Assembly: GCA_031553495.1 (NCBI GenBank)
Contig: JAVBLN010000042.1
Coordinates: 38,747 to 102,746 of the forward strand
Origin: Pinibacter sp031553495
Lineage (GTDB): Bacteria; Bacteroidota; Bacteroidia; Chitinophagales; Chitinophagaceae
Direction of reading: 5' to 3'
Length of the DNA: 64,000 nt
Made by a program: the position numbers and the translations under genes. Shown piece by piece: positions 54,330 to 62,566 of this stretch. Every line of letters begins with the position of its first letter. Position 1 is the first letter of the stretch. Under the pieces are notes generated by a model. It saw only the letters and a program-made list of their open reading frames with translations, ran no database searches and was not told the DNA's origin.

Positions 54330-55283
54330 TTACACCACTTCCTTCACCACACTTTGAATCACTTTAGGCTTGCCTAAGGTGTAAAAGTGCAACACCGGCA
54401 CGCCAAAACTTTTCAATTCTTTACACTGGTTGATCAGCCATTCAATTCCAATTTGCTCTACTTCGTCATCTGTTTTCGCTTTCATTATTTCATTTGAAAG
54501 ATCGGTGGGAATGTCTACATGAAAAACTTTTGGAAGTATGTTAAGTTGTTTTTTATTGGTTATCGGCTTCAGGCCCGGAATAATTGGCACGTTAATGCCG
54601 TTTTCACGGCAAAGTTTTACAAAGTCGCAATATTTCTTATTGTCGAAAAACATTTGTGTCATTATATATTCCGCGCCGGCTTCCACTTTCGCTTTTAGGT
54701 ATGCCATATCCGTAGCCAGGTTTGGCGATTCAAAATGTTTCTCGGGGTAGCCCGCCACACCTATACAAAAGTTTGTTTTGCCGCCATTCGCGATATCTTC
54801 TTCCAGGTAAATACCATGATTTAAATTTCTTACCTGCTTAAGCAAATCAATCGCGTAACGATGTCCATGAGGATGCGGTTCAAAAAAAGATTCGTTTTTC
54901 GCGGCATCGCCACGCAATACCAATACATTGTCAATGCCTAAAAAATTAAGATCAATTAAAGCGTCTTCCGTTTCTCTTTTGCCAAAACCACCGCAAATAA
55001 GGTGTGGCACGGCATCTACTTTATAATAGTTCATAATGGCAGCGCAAATACCCACAGTTCCCGGCCGCTTTCTAACCTCCACCTGCTCAAAAGTGCCATC
55101 GATCTTCTTTTTAAACATCGTTTCGCTGCGATGATATGTTACATTAATAAACGAGGGCTTGAACTCCATTAACGGATCCAGGTGATTGTATATGGCGCTG
55201 ATACCTTTTCCTTTAAGGGGCGGTAAAATTTCAAAGGAGATCAGCGTCTTTTTAGCCTGGTTAATATGATCTATTACTTTCAT
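54330..55283 (-). CDS. metF: 5,10-methylenetetrahydrofolate reductase
   Basis: 317 residues. Reduces methylene-THF to 5-methyl-THF for methionine synthesis. FAD-binding TIM barrel: FEILPPLKG near 18-26, VTYHRSETM, VGICAAIMNY, LVLRGDAAKNESFF (LRGD motif), GVAGYPEKHFESPN, YIMTQMFFDNKKY and PIIPGLKPITNKKQL. No metE/metH adjacent. Strong promoter 84 bases upstream. Confidence 0.95.
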   Translation of the reverse strand: MKVIDHINQAKKTLISFEILPPLKGKGISAIYNHLDPLMEFKPSFINVTYHRSETMFKKKIDGTFEQVEVRKRPGTVGICAAIMNYYKVDAVPHLICGGFGKRETEDALIDLNFLGIDNVLVLRGDAAKNESFFEPHPHGHRYAIDLLKQVRNLNHGIYLEEDIANGGKTNFCIGVAGYPEKHFESPNLATDMAYLKAKVEAGAEYIMTQMFFDNKKYCDFVKLCRENGINVPIIPGLKPITNKKQLNILPKVFHVDIPTDLSNEIMKAKTDDEVEQIGIEWLINQCKELKSFGVPVLHFYTLGKPKVIQSVVKEVV

Positions 55284-55366
55284 CTGGGTAAATGTATTGT
55301 GCTAAGCGGTTTTCACTACAATGTTTTCACTAGTGTTAAGGCTTAACAGACTTTATAAAATATTCG

Positions 55367-55397
55367 CAAACATAGCTAGTGAAAGTTACAAAACAAA
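55367..55397 (-). promoter_or_regulatory. Promoter of metF
   Basis: Minus strand TTTG (55397-55394), 19-base spacer, TATGTTTG (55374-55367): full Bacteroidota -33/-7 consensus. Confidence 0.75.
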
Positions 55398-55560
55398 ATG
55401 AGATCAGCAGGCTGTTAGCGGCAATCAAAGAGCGGTTGGCAAACTAAGCAAAGTTTGCAGCCCACTTCTTTCTAACAACCATCAGCCTGTTTTATGATTA
55501 TAAATGGCTATTTTCTGAGCTTTCATTAATTTTCTTCAACAAACTACCCGAAAAGTTCAA

Positions 55561-55568
55561 TAGCTTTG
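55561..55568 (+). promoter_or_regulatory. -7 element TAGCTTTG for eno
   Basis: Exact TAnnTTTG match; leader of about 55 bases. Confidence 0.5.
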
Positions 55569-55627
55569 CAGCCTATTTTACCGACAGGTAAAAAAATATT
55601 TTAATTTAAAAATTAAAGTCATAAGTT

Positions 55628-56917
55628 ATGAGTTACATTACAGGGGTTCATGCCCGCCAGATATTAGATAGTCGCGGCAATCCTACAGTAGAAGTAGAAG
55701 TTACTACAGAATGCGGAGTGATGGGTCGCGCTTCAGTTCCAAGCGGCGCAAGCACCGGTATTCATGAAGCGGTAGAATTGCGCGATAACGACAAAAAGAA
55801 ATATGTTGGAAAAGGCGTATTGAAAGCTGTAAAAAATGTAAATGATATAATTGCTGAAGAGCTTACTCACTTTGATGTATGCGACCAAACAGGAATTGAT
55901 GCACACATGCTCGCACTGGATGGCACTGCAAACAAAGGCAAACTGGGCGCCAACGCTATTTTGGCTGTGAGCCTTGCCGTTGCACAAGCCGGTGCTAAAG
56001 TAGCCGGTCTTCCTCTTTACCGCTATGTAGGTGGTACCAATGCTAAAACACTGCCCGTTCCAATGATGAACATTCTGAACGGCGGCGCTCACGCGGATAA
56101 CAAAATCGACTTCCAGGAATTTATGATCATGCCGGTTGGCGCTCCTAATTTCAGCGAAGGCCTTCGTTGGGGAGTAGAAGTGTTCCATGCTTTGAAAACC
56201 GTTTTGAAAAAGAAAGGTTACAGCACCAACGTGGGTGACGAAGGTGGATTTGCTCCCAACATTCAAAGCAATGAAGAAGCTATTGAAACTGTATTGACAG
56301 CTATCCAGGCTGCCGGTTATAAAGCAGGTTCACAAATTATGATTGCTATGGATGCCGCAAACAGCGAATTGTGGGATGGCAAAAAGAAAAAATACGTTTT
56401 CCACAAAAGCGATGGAAAAGAAATGAACAGCGAGCAATTAGTTAAGTATTGGGAAAAATGGGTAAAAGATTATCCAATTGTTTCTATTGAAGATGGTATG
56501 GCCGAAGACGATTGGAACGGTTGGAAAATGCTTACAAACGCGATTGGCAGCAAATGCCAGCTCGTGGGCGACGACCTGTTTGTAACCAATGTTGAGCGCC
56601 TGCAACAAGGTATTGATAAAGGCGTTGGTAACGCACTGTTGGTAAAGGTTAACCAAATTGGAAGTGTAACAGAAACCATAAATGCGGTTACCCTTGCACA
56701 AAACAATGGTTATAACACCATCATGAGCCACAGAAGCGGCGAAACAGAAGATACTACCATTGCCGATCTTGCAGTAGCGCTAAACTGCGGACAAATTAAA
56801 ACCGGTTCTGCAAGCCGTACAGACCGCATGGCTAAGTACAACCAATTAATCAGAATTGAAGAAGCTTTAGGCGATACAGCTATTTACCTTGGTAAAAAAC
56901 TGAAATTCGGCAAATAG
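55628..56917 (+). CDS. eno: Enolase
   Basis: 429 residues. Converts 2-phosphoglycerate to phosphoenolpyruvate. ARQILDSRGNPTVEVEV at 9-25, GASTGIHEAVELRD, NGGAHADNKIDFQEFMIMP, VGDEGGFAPN, SIEDGMAEDDW, LVGDDLFVTN, LVKVNQIGS and SHRSGETEDTTIADLAV: all active-site elements are intact. Confidence 0.98.
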   Translation: MSYITGVHARQILDSRGNPTVEVEVTTECGVMGRASVPSGASTGIHEAVELRDNDKKKYVGKGVLKAVKNVNDIIAEELTHFDVCDQTGIDAHMLALDGTANKGKLGANAILAVSLAVAQAGAKVAGLPLYRYVGGTNAKTLPVPMMNILNGGAHADNKIDFQEFMIMPVGAPNFSEGLRWGVEVFHALKTVLKKKGYSTNVGDEGGFAPNIQSNEEAIETVLTAIQAAGYKAGSQIMIAMDAANSELWDGKKKKYVFHKSDGKEMNSEQLVKYWEKWVKDYPIVSIEDGMAEDDWNGWKMLTNAIGSKCQLVGDDLFVTNVERLQQGIDKGVGNALLVKVNQIGSVTETINAVTLAQNNGYNTIMSHRSGETEDTTIADLAVALNCGQIKTGSASRTDRMAKYNQLIRIEEALGDTAIYLGKKLKFGK

Positions 56918-56937
56918 TTTTTTTGAAAGTTATAAGT

Positions 56938-56998
56938 AATAAGTTTTAAGTTGTAGTATGGTTTATCCATTCATTATGACTTAAAACTTATTTTTTTG
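56938..56998 (+). terminator. eno terminator built from heptads
   Basis: AATAAGTTTTAAGT (56938-56951) and ACTTAAAACTTATT (56979-56992) are perfect reverse complements followed by a T-run. The arms are members of the heptad family. Confidence 0.7.
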
Positions 56999-57072
56999 AT
57001 ACCAAAAGAAATTTTCACCAATATCATTGTTATTTTATTTTGGCCTTGTAAATACTTCGGTTAATTATTGTT

Positions 57073-57145
57073 GTACCGGCTTCAGCTTTTCATGGCATCA
57101 TCGTTGCGTCGCAATCACTTCATCTGTAGTAATTCTTTTCATCGG
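57073..57145 (+). repeat. R70 copy 26 (divergent)
   Basis: Middle GTTGCGTCGCAATCACTTCA, outer part GTACCGGCTTCAGC. The most degenerate copy; the second direct repeat is TGTAGTAATTCTTTTCATC. Confidence 0.75.
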
Positions 57146-57175
57146 CTAAAAATATTCAGGCTTGTCGTCCGGATC

Positions 57176-57210
57176 CAGGTATCCTACACCTCAAAGGTGT
57201 AGGATACCTG
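57176..57210. repeat. Perfect hairpin 3 (TCCTACACCT family)
   Basis: 16-bp arms CAGGTATCCTACACCT and AGGTGTAGGATACCTG, loop CAA. Same core as hairpins 1 and 2 but with a different lower stem. Confidence 0.95.
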
Positions 57211-57224
57211 TACACCAATAAATT

Positions 57225-57303
57225 GTGAATTAAGAATTGAGAATGCCTTATACACTGATTGCAAGCCAAAACAAAAGCACTTATTACTAAAAACTCATAA
57301 CTT
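57225..57303 (-). repeat. Degenerate heptad array
   Basis: GAATTGAGAATG units, TATACACTGATTGCAAGCC, then ACTAAAA/ACTCATA units ending at R70 copy 27. Confidence 0.8.
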
Positions 57304-57375
57304 GCTCAATAGCACCACTACCGCACAAGTGAGTGACACAACCGGAGCTCAATAGCACTACTACCGCCGGTCCCC
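57304..57375 (-). repeat. R70 copy 27
   Basis: Type A (ACTTGTGC), with GAGCTCCGG after the first direct repeat as in copy 2. Confidence 0.9.
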
Positions 57376-57510
57376 AAAATATATCCTGCCCCCAACCATG
57401 AGGTCTTTTGATTTTTCTTCACGCCATATAATTTAAACTCATTAATTTTAGGCCGGCTTTAATATTTGAGAATCATCTCAAATTTCAAACCTCAAATTTC
57501 TAATCAAACA

Positions 57511-57804
57511 ATGAACTTACTCGCCATAATACCATCCTGGATAAAAAATAAATACCTGCTTACAGGCCTTGTGTTTGTAGTATGGATGCTCTTTTTTGAC
57601 GACAGGGATATTATTACTACACATTTTCGTCAGCCGGGCGAGCTTAAGCAATTGCAACATAGCAAGTTGTATTATGAAGAACAAATACAGCTCACAAAAA
57701 ACGAGCTGGATGAATTAAAAGCCAACCCCGGCACATTGGAAAAGTATGCCAGAGAAAAATATTATATGAAGCGCGACAATGAAGATCTCTTCATATTAAA
57801 ATAA
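57511..57804 (+). CDS. FtsB/DivIC-type septum formation protein
   Basis: 97 residues from the ATG at 57511; a longer frame begins in repeat-like sequence and is unlikely. One transmembrane helix (about 11-30, YLLTGLVFVVWMLFF) and a coiled coil (about 45-75, QLQHSKLYYEEQIQLTKNELDEL), then the family ending EKYAREKYYMKRDNEDLFIL. Part of the divisome FtsL-FtsB-FtsQ complex; follows enolase, as often seen. Confidence 0.85.
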   Translation: MNLLAIIPSWIKNKYLLTGLVFVVWMLFFDDRDIITTHFRQPGELKQLQHSKLYYEEQIQLTKNELDELKANPGTLEKYAREKYYMKRDNEDLFILK

Positions 57805-57947
57805 TCTGCTCACACAAAAGCTTTAAGTTTTTTTTATAAATTATTTTTAGGAATAAGCAATAAGTCTTTCTGAAACTCGTTTTAGGTACGGACTTTAGCC
57901 GAAGCTGGACCCTTCGGTGATTATTACTGGACTTAAATGGTTTGCTG

Positions 57948-58178
57948 ATGAAAAGTTTTACACACGAAGACATTTTATTGTATTTGTATCAAGAAACTTC
58001 TCCAGAGCACACCGCAGCTATCGAAAAGGCGTTATCAGAAGATTGGACTTTACAGGAAACGCTTCGTACTTTACAGGATAGTATAGAAGGACTAACTGTG
58101 AAAACCATAAGCCCTCGCAAAGAAGCTGTTGAGAAAGTGCTGAACTATGCAAAAGAAGTAATGGCTGTAACTGCCTGA
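57948..58178 (+). CDS. Small conserved-looking protein, unknown function
   Basis: 76 residues from the ATG at 57948. Helical; its start FTHEDILLYLYQETSPEHTAAIEKALSEDW resembles the first helices of anti-sigma-like proteins, including the modules at 27616. No membrane helix. A strong terminator follows 25 bases after the stop. Confidence 0.65.
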   Translation: MKSFTHEDILLYLYQETSPEHTAAIEKALSEDWTLQETLRTLQDSIEGLTVKTISPRKEAVEKVLNYAKEVMAVTA

Positions 58179-58202
58179 GTTTGCAAGTAATAAAATGTTA
58201 AT

Positions 58203-58238
58203 AAAAATCGCCACCGAAAAATCCTGGCGATTTTTTTT
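58203..58238 (+). terminator. Terminator of the small protein gene
   Basis: AATCGCCA, loop of 11, TGGCGATT, T-run of eight. Confidence 0.9.
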
Positions 58239-58291
58239 ATACCCCGTCAATACACCCAAAAATTTCCCTTCCTTTTCTTTTTCATATTTTC

Positions 58292-58963
58292 ATGCCTTCA
58301 ATTTCGATCATGACCCGCAAACAACGATACACATTCGTAATAGATTATTTTAAAAAACACGCTCCAAATGCTGAAACAGAATTAATGTATGATAACCCTT
58401 ATCAGCTTTTAGTGGCTGTAATTTTATCAGCTCAATGCACCGATAAACGGGTTAATATGACCACACCGGCTATTTTTGAAAAATACCCGGATGTGGAAAG
58501 CATGTCACACGCAACTTTCGACGAATTATTCACATTGATCAAAAGCATTTCCTACCCAAACAATAAAACGAAACACCTGGTAGGAATGGCCAATATGGTC
58601 GTTGAAAAATTTCAAGGCAAAATTCCAATGACAGTGGAAGAATTAGTGGAACTGCCTGGCGTAGGCCGCAAAACCGCCAATGTAATAACATCTGTTGTTG
58701 ACAACCAGCCAAATATGGCTGTGGACACACACGTATTTCGGGTAGCCGCACGCATTGGGCTAACTGTAAATGCCACCACACCCCTGGCCACTGAAAAACA
58801 ATTGGTTGAATTTATTCCCAAAGAATTGATTCACATTGCACATCATTGGCTGATATTACATGGCCGTTATATTTGTGTGGCCCGCAATCCAAAATGCGAC
58901 GAATGCGGTATAAAAACTGCCTGCAAATATTATTCGGGAAAACAGCTACCGGTTAGAGAATGA
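58292..58963 (+). CDS. nth: Endonuclease III
   Basis: 223 residues; an ATG six codons later is an alternative start. Base-excision glycosylase/AP lyase. Helix-hairpin-helix LPGVGRKTA with catalytic Lys, VDTHVFR with catalytic Asp, and the iron-sulfur loop C-x6-C-x2-C-x5-C (CVARNPKCDECGIKTAC). R70 copy 28 starts 18 bases after the stop. Confidence 0.95.
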   Translation: MPSISIMTRKQRYTFVIDYFKKHAPNAETELMYDNPYQLLVAVILSAQCTDKRVNMTTPAIFEKYPDVESMSHATFDELFTLIKSISYPNNKTKHLVGMANMVVEKFQGKIPMTVEELVELPGVGRKTANVITSVVDNQPNMAVDTHVFRVAARIGLTVNATTPLATEKQLVEFIPKELIHIAHHWLILHGRYICVARNPKCDECGIKTACKYYSGKQLPVRE

Positions 58964-58980
58964 TTAAGAAATTTTTTTTG

Positions 58981-59051
58981 GGGAACCGGCAGTATTGCTA
59001 CTATTAAGCATCGTTGTGTCACTCACTTGTACAGTTGTAATTCTACTCATC
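58981..59051 (+). repeat. R70 copy 28
   Basis: Type A, T-tract before GGGAACCGGCAG. Followed by the CATTCATGCAC extension (59059-59094) and lying before the terminator, so presumably transcribed with nth. Confidence 0.95.
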
Positions 59052-59153
59052 AATGTCAAGCATTCATGCACAAATTTATACTGCGTACAGTATAGTTTCA
59101 AACACTTACACTGAAATATGTTTTCTTCCAATTTTTCAAGAAATACCAAAAAG

Positions 59154-59188
59154 AAAATCCGGCCACACATTTTTAAGCCGGATTTTTT
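59154..59188 (+). terminator. Terminator downstream of nth
   Basis: AAATCCGGC, 13-base loop, GCCGGATTT and T-run. Confidence 0.85.
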
Positions 59189-59379
59189 AAAGTATAATAA
59201 TCGTAAGTGGTCTAAACGGTTAAAAAAGGGAATTCTCCAAAGGTTTTGAAAACCCATATAATAAATACAAATCAACTATGCGATGGGTTTAATTTGAAAT
59301 AATTTTTTTTTCTACCATTCAATTTTCAGCTCTCAACTCTCCAATTAATAACAACATGACTTTTTCCTAATTTTATACA

Positions 59380-62300
59380 ATGTCAGGATTTAAAGAACAA
59401 TTGGAAAAAAAGTTTATTGAAGAATATAATAAACTTAACTCACAGCAACGCACCGCCGTAGATCAGATAGAGGGTCCCGTAATGGTAATAGCCGGCCCGG
59501 GCACAGGAAAAACGCAAATTTTAAGTGCCCGTATCGCTAAAATATTAATGGAAACGGATGCCCGCCCTGAAAATATTCTTTGCCTTACTTATACCGATGC
59601 CGGAGTGGTGGCCATGCGTAAAAGATTGCTTGGCTTTATTGGCGCCGATGCGTATAAAGTGAATATTTATACTTTTCATGCTTTTTGCAACGATGTAATT
59701 CAGGAAAATTTATCGCTATTTGAGAAAACGGCGCTTGATCCGATTTCCGATCTTGAAAGAATACAATTGTTCAAAGATCTTATAGATGCTTTTCCAAAAG
59801 ATCATTTGCTAAAGCGCTACAGAGGCGATGTTTATTATGAAATCAATAATCTGCAATCGCTTTTCAGCACTATGAAGCGTGAGGGCTGGACCAGCGATTT
59901 TATTTGTAAAAAAATAGACGAATACGTGCAAAGCCTTCCGTTTCGCGATGAATATATTACCAAGCGTGCCACAAAAAATTTTAAGAAAGGAGATGTTCGT
60001 ACCGATAAGATAGAAGATGAAACCGTGAAAATGAATAAGCTGCGGGCCGCAGTGTGCGAATTTGACAACTTTCAGCAACTCATGCGCAATCGTAACCGCT
60101 ACGATTTTGACGACATGATTAATTGGGTAATAAAATCGTTTGAAGAAAATAATAACCTGCTGCTTCGCTACCAGGAACAATTTCAGTATATACTTGTAGA
60201 CGAATACCAGGATACGAGCGGCACGCAAAACAAACTTGTTTCGTTGCTTATAAATTACTGGGATAAGCCGAATGTATTTGTAGTGGGAGATGACGACCAA
60301 AGTATTTACCGCTTCCAGGGAGCTAATGTGGAAAACATGCTCAACTTTGCAGACACTTATAAAAAAGACCTTTTGACTGTGGTGCTTACCAACAATTACA
60401 GATCTACACAGCCTATACTTGATATTTCGAAAACACTTATTAACAATAATACCGAACGGTTAGTTAACCAACTTGACGGACTAAACAAAGAGTTGGAATC
60501 TTCCAATAGCAAGTTGCAGCACCTTTTACACAAACCTGTTATAAAGGAATACGAAACGCCCAGGAGGGAGATGATGGGTATTACGCTGCAGGTGCAGGCT
60601 TTAATAGCAAAAGGTGTAATCCCGGGAAAAATCGGAGTCATTTACAAAGAGAATAAATATGGTGAAGAGCTAACACAATACCTGCAACTACGCAATGTAC
60701 CGGTGCATAGTAAGCGTAGCCTGAATATTTTTGATATACCGCTGGCACAAAAAATAATACTTGTGTTTGAATACCTGGCGGCAGAGCACGATACACCTTA
60801 TGGTGGTGATGAAATGCTTTTTGAAATTCTGCATTTCGACTGGTTTAATATACCGCCGTTGGAAATAGCGAAACTTACAGTGGAAGTTTCTGAAAACCAG
60901 TTTGGTAATAATAAAACATCGCTGCGCAGGCTTTTGAACGAGAAAGCGATTGGCGCCCCCAAAGATTTGTTTACACCGCAATTGAACGAGAATCTCAGAA
61001 AAGCAAGCCTTACACTTGAAAAACTTATCGGTGATGTTTCAAACGTTACCATACAAACGCTTTTTGAAAATATTGTACGCGAAGCCGGTGTGCTGCCGCA
61101 TATTATGCAAAGTGCCGATAAAATATGGCTGTTACAGGTTTTAAACGGTTTATTTGATTTTGTAAAAGAAGAAACGCGCCGCAGGCCGTCGCTTAACCTG
61201 CAACAGTTAGTAACCATAATTGATTTGATGCAACAGGAAAACTTAACATTGCCCTTAATACAGGTGAGCGGAAGTGAAAAAGGTGTGAACTTAATGACCG
61301 CGCATGGTTCAAAAGGATTGGAATTTGAATATGTATTTTTCGCCGGATGTAACGCATCATTTTGGGAAAAGAAAAGAAAACCCGGTGGCGGCTTTAGTCT
61401 GCCCGATACCATATTTTATTCACATCCACAAGCCACTGATAACGAAGAGCTGAGAAGGCTTTTTTATGTAGCGCTTACACGTGCCGAACAACATCTAACC
61501 ATTTCTTATAGCCGGTTCAATAATGATAAAAAAGATCTGGAACCCTCTCAATTTATTGCTGAAATACAGGAAGAACACAACCTGCCTGGAGAAAAAATTT
61601 TAGTAAGCGATGAAGTAGTGGCAGAGTTTTCCATACTTCAGTATGGTGAATCTTTGCAACCGGAAATATCAAAAATAGAAGAAGATTTTGTGGGTAATAT
61701 GCTGGACAAATTTGTAATGAATGTTACCGCGCTCAACAATTATCTAGCCTGTCCTCTACTGTTTTATTTTCAAAATCTTATTCGCGTGCCATCAGGAAAA
61801 TCAGAAGCCACTGAGTTCGGATCGGCCATTCACCATGCATTGCAACGACTGTTTGAAAAGATGCAGCAAGATGCTGCAAATAATTTTTCTTCAAAAGAAG
61901 AGTTCATTAGCGATTTTGAATGGTATATGCGTCGCCACCGTGAAAACTTTACTAAAGAACAATTTGCACGCAGAATGGAATACGGCCAAACAGTTCTGGC
62001 AAATTATTATGAGGCATATATATACACCTTCAATAAAATAGTATCTACCGAACGCAACATCCGTAACGTGGTGGTAGAAGGCGTTCCGCTGAAAGGAAAA
62101 TTAGATAAGCTCGAGTTTAGCGGAAATGATGTAAACGTAGTGGATTATAAAACCGGAGACCCCGATAAAGCATTACCGAAGCTGCATGCGCCAAGTGAAA
62201 AAAATCCTGATGGAGGCGATTATTGGCGCCAGGCTGTTTTTTATAAAATTCTGATTGACAATTACGATAAAAAGAAATGGAACGTAGTAAGTACGGAATT

Positions 62301-62526
62301 TGATTTTATTGAACCGGACAAAAAGAAAAATTACCGCCGCGAAAAAGTGGTGATTCAACCACAGGATATTACTACGGTTACTCAGCAGATCAAAACAGTG
62401 TGGGAAAAAATTCAGAAACGTGATTTTTATACCGGTTGCGGAAAGGAAAATTGCCACTGGTGCAATTTTGTAAAAAACAATAATATGGCGGTAGCATTAC
62501 ATGAAGCGAATGAGGAAGAGGAATAG
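59380..62526 (+). CDS. UvrD-type helicase fused to a PD-(D/E)XK nuclease with iron-sulfur cysteines
   Basis: 1048 residues. Superfamily 1A helicase: Walker A GPGTGKTQ at 39-46, LVDEYQDTS, VVGDDDQSIYRFQGA, LTNNYRST, LMTAHGSKGLEFEYVFFAG and RRLFYVALTRAEQHL. C-terminal RecB-like nuclease about 785-1035: GSAIHHALQRL, KGKLDKLEF, VVDYKTGDP and YWRQAVFYKIL. One Cys before the nuclease (NYLACPLLF) and three after (CGKENCHWC) match the AddB/Cas4-type iron-sulfur arrangement. Probably acts in double-strand-break processing, possibly as a single-chain alternative to AddAB. Confidence 0.9.
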   Translation: MSGFKEQLEKKFIEEYNKLNSQQRTAVDQIEGPVMVIAGPGTGKTQILSARIAKILMETDARPENILCLTYTDAGVVAMRKRLLGFIGADAYKVNIYTFHAFCNDVIQENLSLFEKTALDPISDLERIQLFKDLIDAFPKDHLLKRYRGDVYYEINNLQSLFSTMKREGWTSDFICKKIDEYVQSLPFRDEYITKRATKNFKKGDVRTDKIEDETVKMNKLRAAVCEFDNFQQLMRNRNRYDFDDMINWVIKSFEENNNLLLRYQEQFQYILVDEYQDTSGTQNKLVSLLINYWDKPNVFVVGDDDQSIYRFQGANVENMLNFADTYKKDLLTVVLTNNYRSTQPILDISKTLINNNTERLVNQLDGLNKELESSNSKLQHLLHKPVIKEYETPRREMMGITLQVQALIAKGVIPGKIGVIYKENKYGEELTQYLQLRNVPVHSKRSLNIFDIPLAQKIILVFEYLAAEHDTPYGGDEMLFEILHFDWFNIPPLEIAKLTVEVSENQFGNNKTSLRRLLNEKAIGAPKDLFTPQLNENLRKASLTLEKLIGDVSNVTIQTLFENIVREAGVLPHIMQSADKIWLLQVLNGLFDFVKEETRRRPSLNLQQLVTIIDLMQQENLTLPLIQVSGSEKGVNLMTAHGSKGLEFEYVFFAGCNASFWEKKRKPGGGFSLPDTIFYSHPQATDNEELRRLFYVALTRAEQHLTISYSRFNNDKKDLEPSQFIAEIQEEHNLPGEKILVSDEVVAEFSILQYGESLQPEISKIEEDFVGNMLDKFVMNVTALNNYLACPLLFYFQNLIRVPSGKSEATEFGSAIHHALQRLFEKMQQDAANNFSSKEEFISDFEWYMRRHRENFTKEQFARRMEYGQTVLANYYEAYIYTFNKIVSTERNIRNVVVEGVPLKGKLDKLEFSGNDVNVVDYKTGDPDKALPKLHAPSEKNPDGGDYWRQAVFYKILIDNYDKKKWNVVSTEFDFIEPDKKKNYRREKVVIQPQDITTVTQQIKTVWEKIQKRDFYTGCGKENCHWCNFVKNNNMAVALHEANEEEE

Positions 62527-62566
62527 TTCTCCTTGCTGTTGCCAGGTTTGAAATTTGAGATGCTTT

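Larger units (their letters stand above)
55284..55627. other. Divergent metF-eno promoter region
   Basis: No gene and no R70. Holds the metF and eno promoters and two short palindromes in the metF leader: GTTAAG-G-CTTAAC at 55335-55347 and CACTAGTG at 55329-55336. The middle (55400-55530) shows nothing recognisable. Confidence 0.7.
56918..57510. other. 593-base gap with inverted R70 pair, hairpin and heptads
   Basis: No gene seen. eno terminator made of heptads, R70 26 (+), hairpin 3, heptads, R70 27 (-), then an AT-rich leader with CTCAAAT repeats before ftsB. Confidence 0.8.
58964..59379. other. Gap with R70 copy 28 and a terminator
   Basis: No gene seen. R70 copy 28 with extension, a terminator that probably ends the nth transcript about 190 bases after its stop, and short CTCAACT heptads (59319-59345) before the helicase gene. 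Confidence 0.75.

Noticed and set aside
55284..55366. SAM riboswitch before metF
   Set aside because: I could not match the leader to SAM-I or SAM-II core patterns; only short palindromes are seen.
3967..59030. Family of small proteins containing QVSDTTMLNSSTT
   Set aside because: Translated repeat: the frame is broken by stops and indels in other copies, and the open frames start in repeat or gene-internal sequence.
9553..59051. R70 as a simple rho-independent terminator
   Set aside because: The T-tract lies at the outer (upstream) end for sense orientation, the internal stems are weak, and separate strong terminators exist near several copies.
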